Source of the DNA: UBA2163 sp964575575
GTDB lineage: Bacteria; Patescibacteriota; Minisyncoccia; Phycocordibacterales; UBA2163
Reading direction: 5' to 3'
DNA length: 22,928 nucleotides
Assembly (NCBI GenBank): GCA_964575575.1
Contig: CAZNQQ010000011.1
Coordinates: 1 to 22,928, forward strand
Shown: positions 20,170 through 22,928 of the stretch, in pieces
Layout: the number at the start of each line of letters is the position of its first letter
Numbering within the stretch: position 1 is the first letter of the stretch
The notes under the pieces: generated by a model
Told to the model about the DNA's origin: nothing
Database searches by the model: none
Seen by the model: the letters and a program-made list of their open reading frames with translations, nothing else
Position numbers and translations under genes: made by a program

Positions 20170-21765
20170 ATGAGCGCTAAAGACATAATAGGCCTAATGA
20201 CCTCCCCGTCTGATGAGGATATAAAGCTTGTAAAGAAAGCTTACTCTTTTGTTGAAAAGGCACACAAGAACCACAAGAGGAATTCTGGCGAGCCATATAT
20301 AATCCATCTCTATGAGGTTGCAAGGATACTAGCCGATCTTGGTATGGGAGCAAAGACAATATCAGCAGGGCTTTTACATGACTGCATTGACGACGTAGGT
20401 GTAACAAGCGAGCAATTACAAAAGGAATTTGGCGACGAGATCAACCGCCTAGTACTTGGAGTTACAGAGCTTGGACTTTTGAGATACAGAGGTCAGAAGA
20501 AACACGCAGAAAGTTTGCGCAAACTTTTTGTAGTTACCTCTCAAGACATACGTGTACTTATCATCAGTCTTGCAGACAAACTACACAATATGCGCACCAT
20601 AGAACACAATACAAAAGAAAGCCAAAAGAGAAACGCTCACGAGACACTTGAGATCTACGCACAGATAGCAGACCGCCTCGGTATGGGACAAATGAAAGGA
20701 GAACTTGAAGATCTGGCTTTCCCTTATATTTACCCCGAAAAATACAAAGATGTACTAGAACTACGAAAAGAGCGAAACAAAGAGACATTGAAAAGACTTG
20801 CGAAGATAGATAGGTCACTTAAAAAGGAACTTGCGAAGAATAATATTACAAACTTCAGAACAGACTATAGGATGAAACGTTTGTATAGTTTATTCAAAAA
20901 ACTTGAAAGAAAAGACAAAAACATAGAGGAGATAAGGGACATCTCTGCGCTTCGTATTATAGTGCCGACAGTAAGCGACTGTTATCAGATACTTGGGATA
21001 ATACACAACTTGTGGCAACCACTCCCCGGCAAAATAAAAGACTATATATCCTCCCCTCGCCCTAACGGATACAGAAGTCTGCACACGACGATCTTCACAG
21101 GAGACGGCGGGCTCATAGAAGTTCAAATACGAACAGAAGAAATGCATCAAGAAGCAGAGTATGGTATCGCGTCCCACATTGCGTACAAAGGTGCATTTGA
21201 CAAAAAGAAGAAAGTGTCAAACTTGGTGTGGATGAAAGATTTATTCTCTTCACGAATAGCAAATACTATAAAAAAATTCCGTAATAGTAATATTAAGAAC
21301 GACGAAGATACAAAAGAGGAAGTCAAAAAATCAGGAAGAAAAAAGAAGCAAAAAGAGAACATACCTGTATATCCAGTAGACAAAATACCAAAGTGGATCA
21401 AACAAATCGCTGAAGAGCAAAAGAGTGTACCCGAATCAAAAGAGTTTCTTGACGACCTAAAAACCGACTTCTTTAATCACAGAGTTTTCGTATTTACACC
21501 AAAGGGCGATGTGATAGATCTACCGGTAGACTCAAGTGTTATTGATTTTGCGTATGCTATACACTCAGACGTAGGTAATCACCTCTCTGGCGCTAAAGTA
21601 AACGGCAAGTTTGTGTCTATAGATACCAAACTTAACAATGGAGACATAGTGGACATAGAGACCAAACCAGCAAATCACCCGACTCCCAAATGGCTCAAAA
21701 ATACAAAAACCTCTGTGGCACAGAGGCATATACGCAACGCTATTGCTGAATCTAAAACTAAATAG
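20170..21765 (+). CDS. rel: RelA/SpoT-type (p)ppGpp synthetase/hydrolase, short form
   Basis: A stringent-response enzyme of 531 residues. The N-terminal HD hydrolase domain keeps His46, His70-Asp71 (LLHDCIDD) and SLADKLHNM (133-141). The synthetase domain (about 230-350) has DISALRII, KIKDYISSPRPNGYRSLHTT and EVQIRTEEMHQEAEYG. A lysine-rich linker is followed by a TGS domain (about 434-500, VFVFTPKGDVIDLPVDSS). The C-terminal helical, zinc-finger and ACT regions of long Rel proteins (about 730 aa) are missing, so ribosome-linked regulation may differ. Both active sites look intact. The last eight bases overlap parB on the other strand. Confidence 0.95.
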   Translation: MSAKDIIGLMTSPSDEDIKLVKKAYSFVEKAHKNHKRNSGEPYIIHLYEVARILADLGMGAKTISAGLLHDCIDDVGVTSEQLQKEFGDEINRLVLGVTELGLLRYRGQKKHAESLRKLFVVTSQDIRVLIISLADKLHNMRTIEHNTKESQKRNAHETLEIYAQIADRLGMGQMKGELEDLAFPYIYPEKYKDVLELRKERNKETLKRLAKIDRSLKKELAKNNITNFRTDYRMKRLYSLFKKLERKDKNIEEIRDISALRIIVPTVSDCYQILGIIHNLWQPLPGKIKDYISSPRPNGYRSLHTTIFTGDGGLIEVQIRTEEMHQEAEYGIASHIAYKGAFDKKKKVSNLVWMKDLFSSRIANTIKKFRNSNIKNDEDTKEEVKKSGRKKKQKENIPVYPVDKIPKWIKQIAEEQKSVPESKEFLDDLKTDFFNHRVFVFTPKGDVIDLPVDSSVIDFAYAIHSDVGNHLSGAKVNGKFVSIDTKLNNGDIVDIETKPANHPTPKWLKNTKTSVAQRHIRNAIAESKTK

Positions 21766-22765
21766 AGAAATTCTTTATAGAATATAGTTCTTCATCTTCT
21801 TCCTCTGCTTCTGCTTCTTTCTCTGCTTCAGGTCTTTCATCTAAGACAGCTTCTTCTTGAAGTTCTTCTTTATTTGCACTTATAAACCTTTCTACTTCTT
21901 CTTGTCCTTTTTCCCCTTCTTCTTTATTTAGAACGTCAAGTATTCCACGAAGGTCATCGGCAGAGAAGAAGTCTATAGTGAGCTTGCCTCCGACTTTTCT
22001 TTTTTCTATTTGTACTCTTGTACCAAGCGTGTCAGTGAGTTGGTTTTCAAGCTCTACCATCTCTGGGTCAAAGCGTAGCGACTGCTTGCGTACTTTGTCT
22101 GACGCAACCCTTCTTGATATCGCTTCTGCCTCACGTACCGTGAGTTTCTTTGCAAGTATTTCTTTAAAGAGAGTTATTTGCTCTTCTGGTCTGCCAGAGA
22201 GCATCATTACAGGTCGTGCATGGCCTTCTGCTATCCTGCCTTCTGCAAGTGCTTGCTGTACTTCTTCTGGGAGCGAAAGCAGGCGAATAGTGTTTGAAAC
22301 ATATTCACGACTTTTACCAACCTTCTGTCCGACATCGCTATGCTTAAAGTTAAATTCATTCACAAGACGTGAGAATGCATAAGCGCGGTCTATAGCATTG
22401 AGATCTTCACGTTGGAGGTTTTCAATGATAGCAAGTTCTAGTTTTATTCTGTTTTCTTCTTCTGTGTTGCCTTCTATGCTTTTGATTATCACAGGTAGTT
22501 GAGAAAGCCCTGCGATCTGCGATGCTCTTAGACGCCTCTCACCTGCTATAAGTTCATAGGCAGTATCAAGACCACCGTCATCAGTTTGGAATTCTTTACG
22601 TGTTACGACAAGAGGTTGCAACACACCATACTGACGAATAGAATCTGCTAGTTCGTTGATCTTGGCTTCATTAAACTCCCGCCGTGGCTGATACGGGTTA
22701 GGTTTTACTTTATCTAGCTCAATCCAGTAGATCGAATCGTTATGAAATTGATTTGTTTCGCTCAT
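21758..22765 (-). CDS. parB: Chromosome-partitioning protein ParB
   Basis: A centromere-binding CTPase-type protein of 335 residues. The N-terminal ParB/Srx domain has IELDKVKPNPYQPRREF (15-31), the motif GERRLRAS (75-82) that binds CTP in the family, and ENLQRED (115-121). A helix-turn-helix for parS binding covers about 142-165 (SDVGQKVGKSREYVSNTIRL), and GHAR (181-184) follows. The C-terminal dimerisation region ends in a long acidic tail (EEGEKGQEEVER ... EAEKEAEAEEEDEE). ParA is not next to it; the neighbour is rel, convergent with an 8-base overlap. No parS-like palindrome was found in the window. Confidence 0.96.
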   Translation of the reverse strand: MSETNQFHNDSIYWIELDKVKPNPYQPRREFNEAKINELADSIRQYGVLQPLVVTRKEFQTDDGGLDTAYELIAGERRLRASQIAGLSQLPVIIKSIEGNTEEENRIKLELAIIENLQREDLNAIDRAYAFSRLVNEFNFKHSDVGQKVGKSREYVSNTIRLLSLPEEVQQALAEGRIAEGHARPVMMLSGRPEEQITLFKEILAKKLTVREAEAISRRVASDKVRKQSLRFDPEMVELENQLTDTLGTRVQIEKRKVGGKLTIDFFSADDLRGILDVLNKEEGEKGQEEVERFISANKEELQEEAVLDERPEAEKEAEAEEEDEELYSIKNFSI

Positions 22766-22786
22766 ATTCTATAGATTTATTCTGAA

Positions 22787-22814
22787 ATTATATCATAAAA
22801 AATATACCTGACAA
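22787..22814 (-). promoter_or_regulatory. Promoter of parB
   Basis: On the minus strand TTGTCA (5/6), a 16-base spacer and a perfect TATAAT with extended TG (TGATATAAT). The -35 shares five bases with the tRNA-Leu -35 on the other strand. Confidence 0.6.
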
Positions 22815-22836
22815 AAATCCGTTTTTATATTACACT
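22808..22836 (+). promoter_or_regulatory. Promoter of tRNA-Leu
   Basis: CTGACA (5/6), a 17-base spacer and TACACT (4/6), ending 9 bases before the tRNA. This places the transcription start a few bases from the mature 5' end. Confidence 0.5.
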
Positions 22837-22845
22837 ACAATCATT

Positions 22846-22928
22846 GCCGTGGTGGCGGAATTGGTAGACGCGCACGACTCAAAATCGTGTGGGGCAACCC
22901 ATGAGAGTTCGATTCTCTCCCGCGGCAC
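22846..22928 (+). tRNA. tRNA-Leu(CAA), reaches window edge
   Basis: A class II tRNA: acceptor GCCGTGG / CCGCGGC (with one G-U), D-arm with GGTAG, anticodon stem CACGA / TCGTG around CTCAAAA (anticodon CAA, reads UUG), a variable arm with GGG / CCC and loop GCAA, and T stem GAGAG / CTCTC around TTCGATT. The discriminator A is 22927; one further C lies at the window end, so it is not visible whether CCA is encoded. Confidence 0.95.

Noticed and set aside
21758..22845. parS site or replication origin near parB
   Set aside because: I saw no TGTTTCACGTGAAACA-like palindrome, DnaA-box cluster or dnaA/dnaN gene.

Overview
The window looks like chromosomal DNA of a Patescibacteria (CPR) bacterium, most likely of the Parcubacteria/Paceibacteria type. 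The basis is inference from gene content and compactness: AT-rich DNA, standard stops including TGA, a DnaX without its zinc module, a 345-residue acetate kinase beside a phosphoketolase, small Kazal-like and DUF456 membrane proteins, a single-domain GIY-YIG protein, and short GC-rich palindromes sitting inside genes. No strain-level identification is possible from the sequence alone.

Layout. 1-2592 (minus): the 5' part of an efflux-type membrane-fusion protein that runs off the left edge, a possible 52-aa acidic protein, then DUF456, Kazal-like and small two-helix membrane proteins. 2603-6107 (minus): phosphoketolase (xfp) and acetate kinase (ackA) in overlapping order, which together turn sugar phosphates into acetyl phosphate and then acetate plus ATP. 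They are preceded by a lysine-rich mini-ORF that ends inside a hairpin. 6120-9597 (minus): a translationally coupled MacA/MacB-like exporter (adaptor, ATPase, permease). 9746-10509: three small hypothetical genes around a shared bidirectional terminator.

10600-11730 (minus) is the most unusual part: a small alpha/beta hydrolase, a degenerate tRNA-Gln-like gene carrying a palindromic insertion, an intact tRNA-Gln inside a 16-bp inverted repeat, a GIY-YIG endonuclease gene, and a 5' tRNA-Gln fragment carrying the same palindrome and abutting the dnaX stop codon.

11731-16486 (minus): housekeeping genes dnaX, dus, ftsQ and serS. The two intergenic gaps dnaX-dus and dus-ftsQ each hold a separate plus-strand unit with a TTGACA promoter element, tiny hydrophobic or basic ORFs and a strong terminator. 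16522-21765 (plus): dprA, a NUDIX hydrolase, topA and a bifunctional-looking rel. 21758-22765 (minus): parB, convergent with rel. A plus-strand tRNA-Leu(CAA) closes the window and shares promoter DNA with parB. No CRISPR array, rRNA gene, parS-like site or transposase was seen.
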